DNA from: Natronobacterium gregoryi SP2 | GTDB taxonomy: Archaea > Halobacteriota > Halobacteria > Halobacteriales > Natrialbaceae | Direction of reading: 5' to 3' | NCBI RefSeq assembly: GCF_000230715.2 | Contig: NC_019792.1 | Coordinates: 1,364,001 to 1,428,000, forward strand | Length of the DNA: 64,000 nucleotides | In this document: positions 7,661 to 15,436 of the stretch, one piece after another | Position numbering within the stretch: the first letter of the stretch is position 1 | How the letters are laid out: every line of letters begins with the position of its first letter | Program-made: the position numbers and the translations under genes | The notes under the pieces: generated by a model | What the model was told of the DNA's origin: nothing | Database searches by the model: none | What the model saw: the letters and a program-made list of their open reading frames with translations, nothing else

Positions 7661-8902
7661 AACGACCCCGAGGCTTCCCGTTTCCACGACGCGACTTGCC
7701 GACACGGACTCGAAGTGAGTCGTGTCCGTAGCGGTCACAGTCTCCACGGGCGTGTCTTCGGGCCATCCCAGCCCTAGTTTAGAAAAGCCTCTCTGCAACA
7801 CGTTCATCGCCGCATTCGCATCTCTATCTGTCTCGAACCCACACGCTGGACACGAGTGTTCCCGCACCCAGATAGGTTTCGCTGTTTCCACGCCACACGA
7901 CGCACACTCTTTCGTGGTGCCTCGGGCTTTGACCTGCACGACGTGACAACCGTACAGGTCGGATTTGTATTCGAGAAGGGTGATGAACTGTCTCCACGCC
8001 GCATCCTGCTTGTTCCGTGCGTTGTGCGACTGCTCCAACATCCCCTTCGCGTCCAAGTCCTCAACGAACACGGCGTCGTACTTGCGGACGAGCCATGTCG
8101 TGAGTTTGTGCTGGTAGTCCAGCACCTTCCACTTGATGTGACGTTTGACCTTCGCCACTTCCCGGCGTTGCTTCTCGTAGTTGTTCGACCCCTTCTCCTT
8201 CCGCGAGAGTTTGCGTTGTTCGCGGCGAAGACGCTCGTACTCGTCTTCGAGGTCGAGCCAATCCACGGTTTTGCCGTCTGACGTGTGGATGTAGTTCTGG
8301 ATGCCGAGGTCGATTCCAACGCTGTTGCTCGCGTCGAGCGAGTCCACGTCGGGTTTCTCGGGCAAGTCAGCCTCGTCTGTTTCGAGGCCGAAAGAGACGA
8401 ACCATTCGCCGGTCGTCTCTTTCTTGAACGTGACTTCTTTAATAGTGGCGTGGTCAGGAATCGGGCGGTGGTAACGGATTTTGACCCAACCGATCTTGCT
8501 GAAGCGGACGTAGGCGAACCTGTCGCGTCCCCTCTTTTCATCGAGGTCGAAACCGGACTGGTTGTACGTCACGCTTCGGTACTCGCTGGGGCCTTGCCGT
8601 TTGAGACGACCGACGTTGTATCCCTTCTCTTTCTTCTTACGAAGGTTCGAGAGGTTACGGTGGAAGCGAGCAACAGTGGCTTGTGCGGCTTTTGAGTGCA
8701 GTTCGCTGAACACCGCCCACTTGTGTTTCCACTCTGGAAGTTTGTTGTTCTGGTCGTACTCGCTCGGCTTGTCGTCCTCGGGGCTGTTCTCGTAGTCCCA
8801 GCGGACGTGGTTGTAGAGTTGGCGATGAACGTTCAGATGGTGTTCCAGTCCCTCCGCTACCTCTTGTGTTGGGTAGGCGTGGTAGCGGTGACTGTGTTCC
8901 AT
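7616..8902 (-). CDS. tnpB: TnpB, RNA-guided nuclease of IS200/IS605-type element (3' end altered)
   Basis: The 428-residue frame has all TnpB hallmarks: RuvC Asp198 in GIDLG, Glu281 in VFVEDLD, Asp361 in DRDANAAMN, and a zinc ribbon with Cys333, Cys336, Cys351 and Cys354. TnpB proteins use a transcript of the element right end (omega RNA) to cut the empty donor site, promoting retention. Residues up to about 413 (ETGSLGVV) are native; the last 15 (RESVMIKITFANMD) are read from the nested IS630 repeat. The catalytic core is intact. The guide RNA, which normally spans the tnpB 3' end and the right end, is interrupted by the IS630, so guided cutting is probably impaired. Confidence 0.9.
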   Translation of the reverse strand: MEHSHRYHAYPTQEVAEGLEHHLNVHRQLYNHVRWDYENSPEDDKPSEYDQNNKLPEWKHKWAVFSELHSKAAQATVARFHRNLSNLRKKKEKGYNVGRLKRQGPSEYRSVTYNQSGFDLDEKRGRDRFAYVRFSKIGWVKIRYHRPIPDHATIKEVTFKKETTGEWFVSFGLETDEADLPEKPDVDSLDASNSVGIDLGIQNYIHTSDGKTVDWLDLEDEYERLRREQRKLSRKEKGSNNYEKQRREVAKVKRHIKWKVLDYQHKLTTWLVRKYDAVFVEDLDAKGMLEQSHNARNKQDAAWRQFITLLEYKSDLYGCHVVQVKARGTTKECASCGVETAKPIWVREHSCPACGFETDRDANAAMNVLQRGFSKLGLGWPEDTPVETVTATDTTHFESVSASRVVETGSLGVVRESVMIKITFANMD

Positions 8903-8964
8903 CGCTGTCTCTTGATTAGGGATATATTCACTTAATGATTTGTGTCACGGGTGGTCGTCTTCAT

Positions 8965-8985
8965 CCCCGAGGTCAAGCCTCGGGG
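8965..8985. other. Left-end hairpin of the TnpB element
   Basis: Inverted repeat CCCCGAGG / CCTCGGGG with a 5-base loop. It lies upstream of tnpB and 17 bases inside the inferred junction with the DUF5518 N-terminal fragment. Such imperfect subterminal hairpins are recognised by TnpA in IS200/IS605 elements. Confidence 0.7.
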
Positions 8986-9002
8986 TATTCGCCTTGGCCG
9001 CC

Positions 9003-9098
9003 GATAAAAAAGAGGACGAGTGCAGCGACCCCACCGATGAGGCCGTTGACGATCGTGGAGCGAGACGGGGACCGATCTTCCGAGCGGGCGTGTGCCAT
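9003..9098 (-). pseudogene. DUF5518-like membrane protein, N-terminal part (split by IS)
   Basis: From ATG at 9098 the minus strand reads MAHARSEDRSPSRSTIVNGL and then a hydrophobic stretch ending LVLFFI at 9003, where the TnpB element begins. The reading frame then runs into the IS and stops at the TGA formed in the left-end hairpin (PEA*). Its natural continuation, PFSSLLGGILAGYLEG, is at 6432 and below. The two pieces show that one gene was split in place without loss of much sequence. Confidence 0.7.
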
Positions 9099-9235
9099 AC
9101 CCCGCGTTTGGAGCCGGCCTACTAATCCGTTCGGTTATCTGTCACAATTCGGTTGATGATGGTCGTCTACGTCCCACTCCCGACGACAGTCATCGGCCGC
9201 TGTCACTATATGGCAACAGTTCGTTCGGCCGGGTA

Positions 9236-9472
9236 ATGAGTGATACTGACGAAAACGACGACCTTCCGGACGAACTACCCGACGATCCGGACGAACTCTA
9301 TTCTATTGCGACGACGGATTCCGAGTTTCCCTACCGGCGCGAGGCTGCGATAAAGCAACTCGCCACGTACGAGGACACGGATGATTTGCTGACCGAACTG
9401 GCGGACGGAGAAGCGCTTACGGTCATCGAGCAGACGCTGGCGACGTCGAAACTCGACGAACAGGGGTCGTAA
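9236..9472 (+). CDS. Small acidic haloarchaeal protein of unknown function
   Basis: 78 residues from ATG at 9236. A TATA-like CACTATATGG lies at 9204-9213, 23-32 bases upstream, which fits leaderless transcription. The N-terminus is very acidic (SDTDENDDLPDELPDDPDEL), followed by helices with EFPYRREAAIKQLATYEDTDDLLTELA that look like a short HEAT-type repeat. No catalytic motif is visible and I do not recognise a named family. It stands alone, followed by a family B repeat pair. Confidence 0.65.
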   Translation: MSDTDENDDLPDELPDDPDELYSIATTDSEFPYRREAAIKQLATYEDTDDLLTELADGEALTVIEQTLATSKLDEQGS

Positions 9473-9545
9473 GAAACACAACGTCGAACAGAGAGGGTCA
9501 ACAGGGACTGGAGCGTGTGACACTGCTTCGTTTTCCGTGTTGACC

Positions 9546-9633
9546 CTAGTGGCGGGCCAAGCCTGAACTGATGGGTCGAATCTGGCGGTGTGGCTCGATT
9601 CGACCCGTCAGTCGACGGTTGGGACGGTACTAG
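9546..9633 (+). repeat. Family B palindromic element, copy B1
   Basis: 88-bp unit from CTAG to CTAG. The left end CTAGTGGCGGGCCAAGCCTG and the right end CGACGGTTGGGACGGTACTAG-type sequence are shared by other copies. The inner arms GGGTCGAATC and GATTCGACCC form a perfect 10-bp stem. It shares its right CTAG with the inverted copy B2. Confidence 0.75.
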
Positions 9634-9717
9634 TACTCCGCCAAGCGTCGACTGCTGCGTGAACCCAGACGACCGCATTCGGTTTCACTCATCCGTTCAG
9701 GCTTGCCAAAGCACTAG
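9630..9717 (-). repeat. Family B palindromic element, copy B2 (inverted)
   Basis: 88-bp copy in reverse orientation abutting B1. The outer ends match B1, but the inner arms are GTGAACCC / GGTTTCAC rather than GGGTCGAATC / GATTCGACCC, so pairing is kept while sequence differs. It is nearly identical to copy B5 at 17525-17612. Confidence 0.75.
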
Positions 9718-9856
9718 AGAGAAAGCCCTCTGTGGCGGATTATATTTTGTGGCCCGCCGGATCGGTCTCGAGCGGCTGAATTTGGCCGAGTGAGGCGAGA
9801 CTGACGAGCGTCACCGATCCACAATGTTTTTGCGATCGCCTCCCGATCGGACGTGT

Positions 9857-9940
9857 ATGGCCTCCGAATCCCGCGGCCGTGAAAGCGTCGTCAGCCAGCA
9901 ACAGCAGACGCGTTCGGGGTTCGGCTTCTTTTTTCGGTAG
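9857..9940 (+). CDS. Phe-rich leader peptide upstream of pheST (candidate)
   Basis: A 27-codon mini-ORF begins at ATG 9857 and ends RSGFGFFFR before TAG at 9938. Four of the last six residues before the final Arg are Phe, two written with TTT, which is uncommon in this genome. A possible TATA element (CAATGTTTTTGCG, about 9823-9835) is placed for a leaderless start. Strong inverted repeats separate it from pheS 137 bases downstream. The Phe codons form a T-rich run (TTCTTTTTT), which is also the kind of sequence archaeal RNA polymerase terminates on. It resembles the E. coli pheST leader in logic. Translation is not demonstrated. Confidence 0.55.
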   Translation: MASESRGRESVVSQQQQTRSGFGFFFR

Positions 9941-9946
9941 CTCGGA

Positions 9947-10018
9947 ACGGTGAACCCACGGTCTCCGTCGTCGGCGGCCGTGGCGAAACCGTCCGTCCCG
10001 CGCCGACGGGAGTCGGCG
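9947..10018 (+). promoter_or_regulatory. Hairpins in the pheST leader
   Basis: Between the Phe-rich mini-ORF and pheS there are two stems. The first is nested: ACGGT with ACCGT (9947-9951 / 9988-9992) outside CCACGG with CCGTGG (9956-9961 / 9978-9983). The second is a perfect 7-bp CGCCGAC / GTCGGCG with loop GGGA at 10001-10018. They would suit an attenuator or translational switch. Alternative pairings were not computed. Confidence 0.45.
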
Positions 10019-10077
10019 TCGGCCCGATGCGAGTCGGAACCGCTAACTGACCGCCACGCAGCCATACCAACAAGCGA

Positions 10078-11592
10078 ATGCAACTTCCAGAACCACAGGT
10101 CGCGGTCCTAGAGGCCGCGAGTGCGGACGAGGCAACGTCCGTCGACGCCCTCGCCGAGGCGACCGACCTTCCACCCGAGACCGTCACCGGGGCGGCGTTC
10201 GAACTCGAGGAGGAGGGTCTGCTCGAGGTCAGAGAGCGCGTCGACGAAACGATCGAACTCACCGCCGAGGGCCACGACTACGCCGACGGCCGGTTGCCGG
10301 AGGTGCGACTCTACGAGACTGCGCTCGAGGCCGGTGCCGACGCTGACGCAGTCTCGATGGGCCAGGTCATCGGTGGGTCGGGTCTCGAGGGCGACGCGGT
10401 CGACATCGCGCTCTCGAACTACGCCCGGAAGGGGTACGGCTCGATCGACAGCGGCGAGATCACCGCCGATCCGGACGCCGACCCCACAGCAGACGCGGAA
10501 GCCAGTACGCTCGAGACGCTGGCCGACGACGCAGATGCCGACGGGGTCGACGACGACACGCTCGAGAGCCTCGAGCGGCGCGGACTCGTCGACATCGTCG
10601 AGACGACGACCCGCGAGGTGATGGTGACCGAGCAGGGCGTCACGGAACTGATGGCCGGCCTCGAGACTGCCGAGACGGTCGGACAGGTGACGCCGGAACT
10701 GCTGACGGGCGGCGACTGGCAGGACGTCGAGTTCGCCGACTACAACGTCGAGGCCGACGCCGAGCGGTTCGAGGGTGGAAACGTCCACATCCTGCGCCAG
10801 ACGGCAGAGCGCGTGAAAGACGTTCTCGTCGGCATGGGCTTCCAGGAGATGGAAGGCCCGCACGTCGACGCGGACTTCTGGATCAACGACTGCCTGTTCA
10901 TGCCCCAGGACCACCCCGCACGGACTCACTGGGACCGGTTCGCGCTCGAGGAGCCGACGCACATCGACGAACTCCCCGAACAACTCGTCGCGGACGTCGA
11001 ACGCGCCCACCGCGAGGGCGTCGGCGCGGACGGCGAGGGGTATCACTCGCCGTGGGACGAGGACTTCGCGCGTGCACTCGCACTGCGCGGCCACACGACC
11101 TCGCTGTCGACGCGGTATCTCTCCGGCGAGGAGATCGGCGAGATCGAACCGCCAGCCCGGTACTTCAGCGTCGAGAAGGTGTACCGCAACGATACGCTCG
11201 ACCCGACCCACCTGCTCGAGTTCTTCCAGATCGAGGGCTGGGTGATGGCCGAAGACCTCTCCGTGCGTGACCTGATGGGCACCTTCGAAGAGTTCTACGC
11301 CCAGTTCGGCATCGAGGACATCCAGTTCAAGCCCCACTACAACCCCTACACGGAGCCGAGCTTCGAACTGTTCGGGACGCATCCGACGACCGGCGAACTC
11401 GTCGAGATCGGCAACTCCGGCATCTTCCGCGAGGAGATGCTCGAGCCCCTCGGTGTGGAGTGTGACGTGATGGCCTGGGGGCTCGCCCTCGAGCGTCTGC
11501 TGATGCTGATGTACGGCTTCGAGGACATCCGGGACATCCACGGGACGCTGTGTGATCTTGAACTGCTGCGGAACACGGAGGTGACCTACTGA
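10078..11592 (+). CDS. pheS: Phenylalanine-tRNA ligase alpha subunit
   Basis: 504 residues. The N-terminal part has winged-helix repeats typical of archaeal/eukaryotic PheRS alpha (EATDLPPETVTGAAFELEEEGLLEV). The class II core follows, with motif 2 around YRNDTLDPTHLLEFFQIEGW and motif 3 around GLALERLLMLMYG. The subunit carries the catalytic site for charging tRNA-Phe as an alpha2-beta2 enzyme. The stop overlaps the pheT ATG (TGATG), so the two are translationally coupled. The Phe-rich mini-ORF and hairpins upstream suggest control by Phe-tRNA charging. Confidence 0.96.
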   Translation: MQLPEPQVAVLEAASADEATSVDALAEATDLPPETVTGAAFELEEEGLLEVRERVDETIELTAEGHDYADGRLPEVRLYETALEAGADADAVSMGQVIGGSGLEGDAVDIALSNYARKGYGSIDSGEITADPDADPTADAEASTLETLADDADADGVDDDTLESLERRGLVDIVETTTREVMVTEQGVTELMAGLETAETVGQVTPELLTGGDWQDVEFADYNVEADAERFEGGNVHILRQTAERVKDVLVGMGFQEMEGPHVDADFWINDCLFMPQDHPARTHWDRFALEEPTHIDELPEQLVADVERAHREGVGADGEGYHSPWDEDFARALALRGHTTSLSTRYLSGEEIGEIEPPARYFSVEKVYRNDTLDPTHLLEFFQIEGWVMAEDLSVRDLMGTFEEFYAQFGIEDIQFKPHYNPYTEPSFELFGTHPTTGELVEIGNSGIFREEMLEPLGVECDVMAWGLALERLLMLMYGFEDIRDIHGTLCDLELLRNTEVTY

Positions 11593-13406
11593 TGCCCACG
11601 GTCGACATCGATCCCGACGAACTGCGCGAACTGACCGGCAAGGACGAGACAGGCGACGAAGAACTGAAAGAGGACCTGTTCGCCCTCGGCCTCGAGTTCG
11701 AGGGCCGCACCGAAGACGGCGAGTTCGAACTCGAGTTCGCGCCCGATCGCCTGGATCGGCTCTCGGTGGAAGGCATCGCACGATCGCTCACCTACCAGCA
11801 CGGCGACTCTCGAGGTGTACACGTCCCGTCGACGAACAAGCCCGAGTGGACGATCGAGGTCGACGAATCGGTGCCCGAGGAGCGACCGTACGTCACGGGC
11901 GCGGTGATCCGCGACGTCGACCTGGACGAAGACGCGCTCGACTCCCTCATTCAGCTACAGGAGAAACTCCACGCGACGATGGGGCGCAAGCGCGCGAAGG
12001 GCGCGATCGGGATTCACGATCTGACGATGTTGAAGGGGCGCGATGCGCTACGCGCATCGGAAAGCGCGAGTAGCGCGGAACGTAGTTCCGCGAATAGTCG
12101 AGCGGCGGAGCCGCGAGACGACGGCGACGAGCCGCGAGCGAGTCCCGAGACGGAGGGCAGTTCCACCATCGAGTACGTCGGCGTCGAACCCGACGAGGAT
12201 CGGTTCGTCCCGCTCGATTCCGACGCAGAGCTGACGCCCGCGGACGTACTCGAGGACCACCCCACCGGCGAGACCTACGCCGACCTCGTGAGCGAGTACG
12301 AGCGCTACCCCGCGATCTACGACGATCTCGGGCTGTTCTCGTTCCCGCCAGTCATCAACGGTCGGCGCACGGAGGTCACCACCGACTCACGGGACCTCTT
12401 CGTCGAGATGACCGGCACCGACCAGTGGACGATCGACAGGATGCTCAACATCGTCTGCTACGCGCTCGCTGCGCGCGGAGCGACCCTCGAGGAAGTTACC
12501 GTCGAGTATCCGGACCACGAAATCGTTCGTCCGGACCTCTCGACGACGGAAAAGACGGTCGCACACGACCGAATCGAGACGATTCTGGGCGTCGACTTCG
12601 ACCCCGAGGAAGTGATCGACCTCGCAGAACGATCCGGCCTCGAGGCCGAAAAAGAAGCAAGCGACGACGGCGACCTCGTCTACGAGGTCACGATCCCACC
12701 CTACCGTGTCGACGTGCTCCACCCGCTAGATGTCATCGACGACCTCGGGCGCGCGTACGGCTTCAACGAACTCGAGCCGAACTATCCCGAGGTCGGGACC
12801 GTCGGCGGCCGCCACGAGCGCTCGCGCCTCGAACGCTCGGTCCGCGAGCAACTCGTTGGCCTGGGCTTCGAGGATCTGCTGAACTTCCACATGATCAGCG
12901 AGGAGGAGAACTACGAGCGCGTGGACGTGGAACCCGACGCTGGCGTCTACGGGGCCGGCGAGCCCGCGACCATCAAAGGGCCCTACAGCGAGGACTTCAC
13001 GATGTTGCGGACGTGGGTCACACCCTCGCTGCTGATGGTCTTAGAGCGTAACACCCACCGCGCGTATCCACAGGACCTCGCGGAGATCGGATTCACCGCT
13101 GAGGTCGACGAGAGCGAAAATACGGGCATCGCCGAACGACGCCGCATCGGGGCCGTCCTCGCGAGCCACGAAGCCGGCTACGAGGACGCAAAGGCTCGAC
13201 TGCAGGCACTCTGTCGCCGGTTCGACGTCGACCTCGAGACGCCGCCCACCGAACACCCGACCTTCATTTCGGGTCGAACGGCGAGCGTCGTCATCGACGG
13301 CGAGGCGGTCGGCGTGATCGGCGAGTTCCATCCGACGGTGCTCGTCGAACACGACCTCGAGGTGCCCGTGGCCGGGTTCGAGTTCGACCTCGCGGCGCTG
13401 CGGTAA
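11592..13406 (+). CDS. pheT: Phenylalanine-tRNA ligase beta subunit
   Basis: 604 residues with archaeal PheRS beta architecture. A B3/B4 editing-type region lies in the first half, B5 DNA-binding-like folds near LSTTEKTVAHDRIETILGVDFDPEEV, and an inactive class II-like core near the end (FHPTVLVEHDLEVPVAGFEFDL). It overlaps pheS by one base. Residues about 148-185 are a Ser/Ala/Arg-rich low-complexity insert encoded by three perfect hairpins; flanking sequence reads normally, so the frame is preserved. It pairs with PheS in the cytoplasm. Confidence 0.96.
   Translation: MPTVDIDPDELRELTGKDETGDEELKEDLFALGLEFEGRTEDGEFELEFAPDRLDRLSVEGIARSLTYQHGDSRGVHVPSTNKPEWTIEVDESVPEERPYVTGAVIRDVDLDEDALDSLIQLQEKLHATMGRKRAKGAIGIHDLTMLKGRDALRASESASSAERSSANSRAAEPRDDGDEPRASPETEGSSTIEYVGVEPDEDRFVPLDSDAELTPADVLEDHPTGETYADLVSEYERYPAIYDDLGLFSFPPVINGRRTEVTTDSRDLFVEMTGTDQWTIDRMLNIVCYALAARGATLEEVTVEYPDHEIVRPDLSTTEKTVAHDRIETILGVDFDPEEVIDLAERSGLEAEKEASDDGDLVYEVTIPPYRVDVLHPLDVIDDLGRAYGFNELEPNYPEVGTVGGRHERSRLERSVREQLVGLGFEDLLNFHMISEEENYERVDVEPDAGVYGAGEPATIKGPYSEDFTMLRTWVTPSLLMVLERNTHRAYPQDLAEIGFTAEVDESENTGIAERRRIGAVLASHEAGYEDAKARLQALCRRFDVDLETPPTEHPTFISGRTASVVIDGEAVGVIGEFHPTVLVEHDLEVPVAGFEFDLAALR
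12041..12114. repeat. Three triloop hairpins inserted in frame within pheT
   Basis: Consecutive perfect stems lie inside the coding sequence: CGATGCGC TAC GCGCATCG (12041-12059), CGCGGAAC GTA GTTCCGCG (12074-12092) and GCGGC GGA GCCGC (12102-12114). All have 3-base loops. They encode a Ser/Ala/Arg/Glu-rich stretch that looks unstructured. This is an intragenic repeat insertion tolerated by the protein. Confidence 0.75.
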
Positions 13407-13418
13407 CAGTAGCACAGG

Positions 13419-14240
13419 TCAGACGCGGCGAGTGAGGTGGTCTCGAACCGCCCGCTGGCACGTTCGACACTGCTCGAGCAAGCGAAGCACCGTCGACAGG
13501 GCCGGATAGGACGTTGGGAGTTCGCGATAGAGGTAGGTCACGAGGGTTCGATGAGCGAGTCCAGCGGTCGCGTTGTACGTCGTCGTTCCGTGGAGAACCG
13601 ATTGCCGCTTCTCGAGTAACCGTCGACACGCCGCTCGGTGGTCTGCAAGCGTTTCGTGACGCCGGCGTAACTCCTCGAAACCCAGGTCCAGAAGCGGTGT
13701 CTCGTCGACCTCGACGAGCCAGTTTACGAGTTCGGTGACCGTCTCTTTCGTCGTCCGGAGCGATTCGACTTCGATTTTCAGTGCTCGCTTCATCGCCTCG
13801 AGTTCGGCACGGCGTTGACGGGCAGCCGAGAGAACCGCCTGTTTCAGGTCGGGGGTGAACTGGTGGTCGGTCGACGGTGCGAGAGCGACGGCGACATCTT
13901 GACCGAATTCCTCGCCGATGAGTGTCAGTACCGGTTCGGATTGTTCGATGTCGTCGACAGCGTAGGGGTGGATCGTCTCGGCGAACAGGTTTCGGACGTC
14001 TCGACGGCAGGCGGCAGTGGCGCTCTCCGACGGTCCGTACTGAACTGTCGAAACCGTCCGTGATGCCGTGATTCGCCCGCCATCGGTGACGTGTGGCGAA
14101 GCGTTCGGTGTCGCGGGCGAGAGGTCGTCGACGCCTTTCACGAATCGGTCGACTGCCGCCAGTTTCCCGGTTACTTCTCCCAGTTCTTCTGTCACGTGTT
14201 CCAGGGCTTCGTGGAGGGGCGAATCGAGTTCTACGGTCAT
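13419..14240 (-). CDS. Haloarchaeal helical protein of unknown function (resembles DUF7260)
   Basis: 273 residues with long amphipathic helices and coiled-coil character (EALEHVTEELGEVTGKLAAVDRF near the start; RRHETLADHRAACRRLLEKRQ near 200). It ends CRTCQRAVRDHLTRRV. There is no signal peptide, membrane segment or enzyme motif. The C-terminal pattern recalls haloarchaeal proteins filed under DUF7260, but I am not certain. It overlaps the upstream 318-residue gene by four bases (ATGA), so both are made from one transcript controlled at 15193-15243. An iron-linked role is possible from the operator alone. Confidence 0.6.
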   Translation of the reverse strand: MTVELDSPLHEALEHVTEELGEVTGKLAAVDRFVKGVDDLSPATPNASPHVTDGGRITASRTVSTVQYGPSESATAACRRDVRNLFAETIHPYAVDDIEQSEPVLTLIGEEFGQDVAVALAPSTDHQFTPDLKQAVLSAARQRRAELEAMKRALKIEVESLRTTKETVTELVNWLVEVDETPLLDLGFEELRRRHETLADHRAACRRLLEKRQSVLHGTTTYNATAGLAHRTLVTYLYRELPTSYPALSTVLRLLEQCRTCQRAVRDHLTRRV

Positions 14241-15193
14241 CGGCGAGTCACCTCGGTTGCCTGGACCAGACTCGGAGAACGTTCCACCGACTCGGTCGTA
14301 ATCCGTACCCGACAGGTAGCAGGATCAGATTCGGGGCGTTCGACATCGGAGATAGTCAGCTGTCGGGTCGGATACTGTCGAAACAACTCGAGGGTGAGCG
14401 GAAGCGTCACGATGGGACGATTCTCTCCCTTTGTGGCCCCATCGAACGCGTATCCGTCGATCGAGACCGTCCATGCGCGTACGCCCGTCTCCAACTCGCC
14501 CGACCGAGAGCGGATAGCATATCCCTCGAGGAGCGACACGGTCTGCAACCGGGACAGCGTCGATGCGATCGGATCGGCGGCTGACGGGGCGGGAGGGAGT
14601 CGTTGCACGGTCGTCGAGAGAAGGCGTCGCTGTTCGTCAGGTGTAAGCGTCGTCGCTAGCTCCGCGGCCATACTCTCGAGCAGGCAGAGACAGAGTTCGT
14701 TCGTCTGCTCGATTCGCTCGGCGAGATCGACGTACGTGTCCATGATGGTTTTCTCGAGGTCGTCGTGAGACGATTCGGCGATCGTCTCGAACACTGCAGC
14801 GGCGACGGTGTGGCAGAAATCGATCAGCGAATCGTCGGGAGAGTGTTCCGCCGAACGCATCCGATTCCGGCCGGCACCGACTTCGACCGGGGTGGAAAGA
14901 GTCGACGACAATCGGGGCGAGCCGGTCGATTCGCCGTCGGCTGGTCTCTCTCGAGATCGTTCACAGACGACGACGTCGTAGGACGGAAGTCGTGGATCGT
15001 ATCGCCGGAGCGTCGTCCTGTACTGTTCGGTCGCGCGTGCCGCCGCTCGAGCCGTCGAGCGGCTCTCGAAGGACAGTCCTCTGGTAGGAACCGGTCGATC
15101 GCCGGTTCGGGCACAGACGAGATAGTATCGTCCGGAATCACTCGAGAGCGACGTGATATACTTGCGAATGTCCACGAGTGTCGTTCCAACCAT
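14237..15193 (-). CDS. Haloarchaeal protein of unknown function, first gene of iron-box operon
   Basis: 318 residues, starting MVGTTLVDIRKYITSLSSDSGRYYLVCARTGDRP. An N-terminal alpha/beta domain covers about 80 residues, a helical middle follows (AAAVFETIAESSHDDLEKTIMDTYVDLAERIEQ), and a beta-rich C-terminus closes it. No recognised catalytic residues. The ATG overlaps a palindrome TTTTAGGTGAGCCTAAAA, and a TATA-like TTATTTA lies about 27 bases upstream, which makes it leaderless and probably repressed by a DtxR-family metal regulator. The partner gene overlaps its 3' end. I do not recognise the function. Confidence 0.6.
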   Translation of the reverse strand: MVGTTLVDIRKYITSLSSDSGRYYLVCARTGDRPVPTRGLSFESRSTARAAARATEQYRTTLRRYDPRLPSYDVVVCERSRERPADGESTGSPRLSSTLSTPVEVGAGRNRMRSAEHSPDDSLIDFCHTVAAAVFETIAESSHDDLEKTIMDTYVDLAERIEQTNELCLCLLESMAAELATTLTPDEQRRLLSTTVQRLPPAPSAADPIASTLSRLQTVSLLEGYAIRSRSGELETGVRAWTVSIDGYAFDGATKGENRPIVTLPLTLELFRQYPTRQLTISDVERPESDPATCRVRITTESVERSPSLVQATEVTRR

Positions 15194-15243
15194 TTTAGGT
15201 GAGCCTAAAACACGCGGGGGTAAATAATTTAGGCAGGCCTAAA
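15193..15243 (-). promoter_or_regulatory. Double DtxR/SirR-type iron-box operator with TATA box
   Basis: Two palindromes flank the promoter. TTTTAGGTGAGCCTAAAA at 15193-15210 covers the start codon, and TTTAGGCAGGCCTAAA at 15228-15243 lies upstream; their centres are 34 bases apart. Between them the minus strand has TTATTTA around 15220-15228 in TATA position. The half-site TTAGG..CCTAA matches sites bound by DtxR-family metal-dependent repressors (SirR/Idr-like proteins in haloarchaea). Repression by Fe or Mn is inferred. Confidence 0.7.
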
Positions 15244-15436
15244 GAGTGGTGCCTGGAGCACGGCGTAATACGGCCGAAACGAACAACAACGGGTTGACGA
15301 CGGAAGTCAGGAACCGCAGAGAGTATTCTATCGGGCTATCGACTCGGTGCTGGTCGTCGAAACGAGAACCGGACGGTCGAAACGAAATCGACAGTAATCG
15401 ACCGATTTGCTCTCACACCGCCAGAAATGATCGGCG

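Larger units (their letters stand above)
6433..9002 (-). mobile_element. TnpB-only IS200/IS605-type element carrying a nested IS630
   Basis: Boundaries are inferred from the interrupted DUF5518 gene. The left end contains the hairpin CCCCGAGG TCAAG CCTCGGGG (8965-8985) and the right end GAGAATC AAA GATTCTC (6461-6477), both of the subterminal-hairpin type used by single-strand IS200/IS605 transposition. There is one tnpB and no tnpA, so movement would need TnpA in trans. After subtracting the nested IS630 (about 1.18 kb) the element is about 1.4 kb, normal for haloarchaeal tnpB-only elements. No target duplication is evident, as expected for this class. End points are uncertain by several bases. 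Confidence 0.75.

Noticed and set aside
9546-9717. Family B stems as tRNA remnants, because of GGGTCGAATC and GGGTTCAC
   Set aside because: They resemble T-arms, but no acceptor, D or anticodon arms are present and copies diverge in those positions.
10108-11781. 557-residue open frame antisense to pheST
   Set aside because: Shadow of pheS/pheT; no motifs and no promoter-like sequence.
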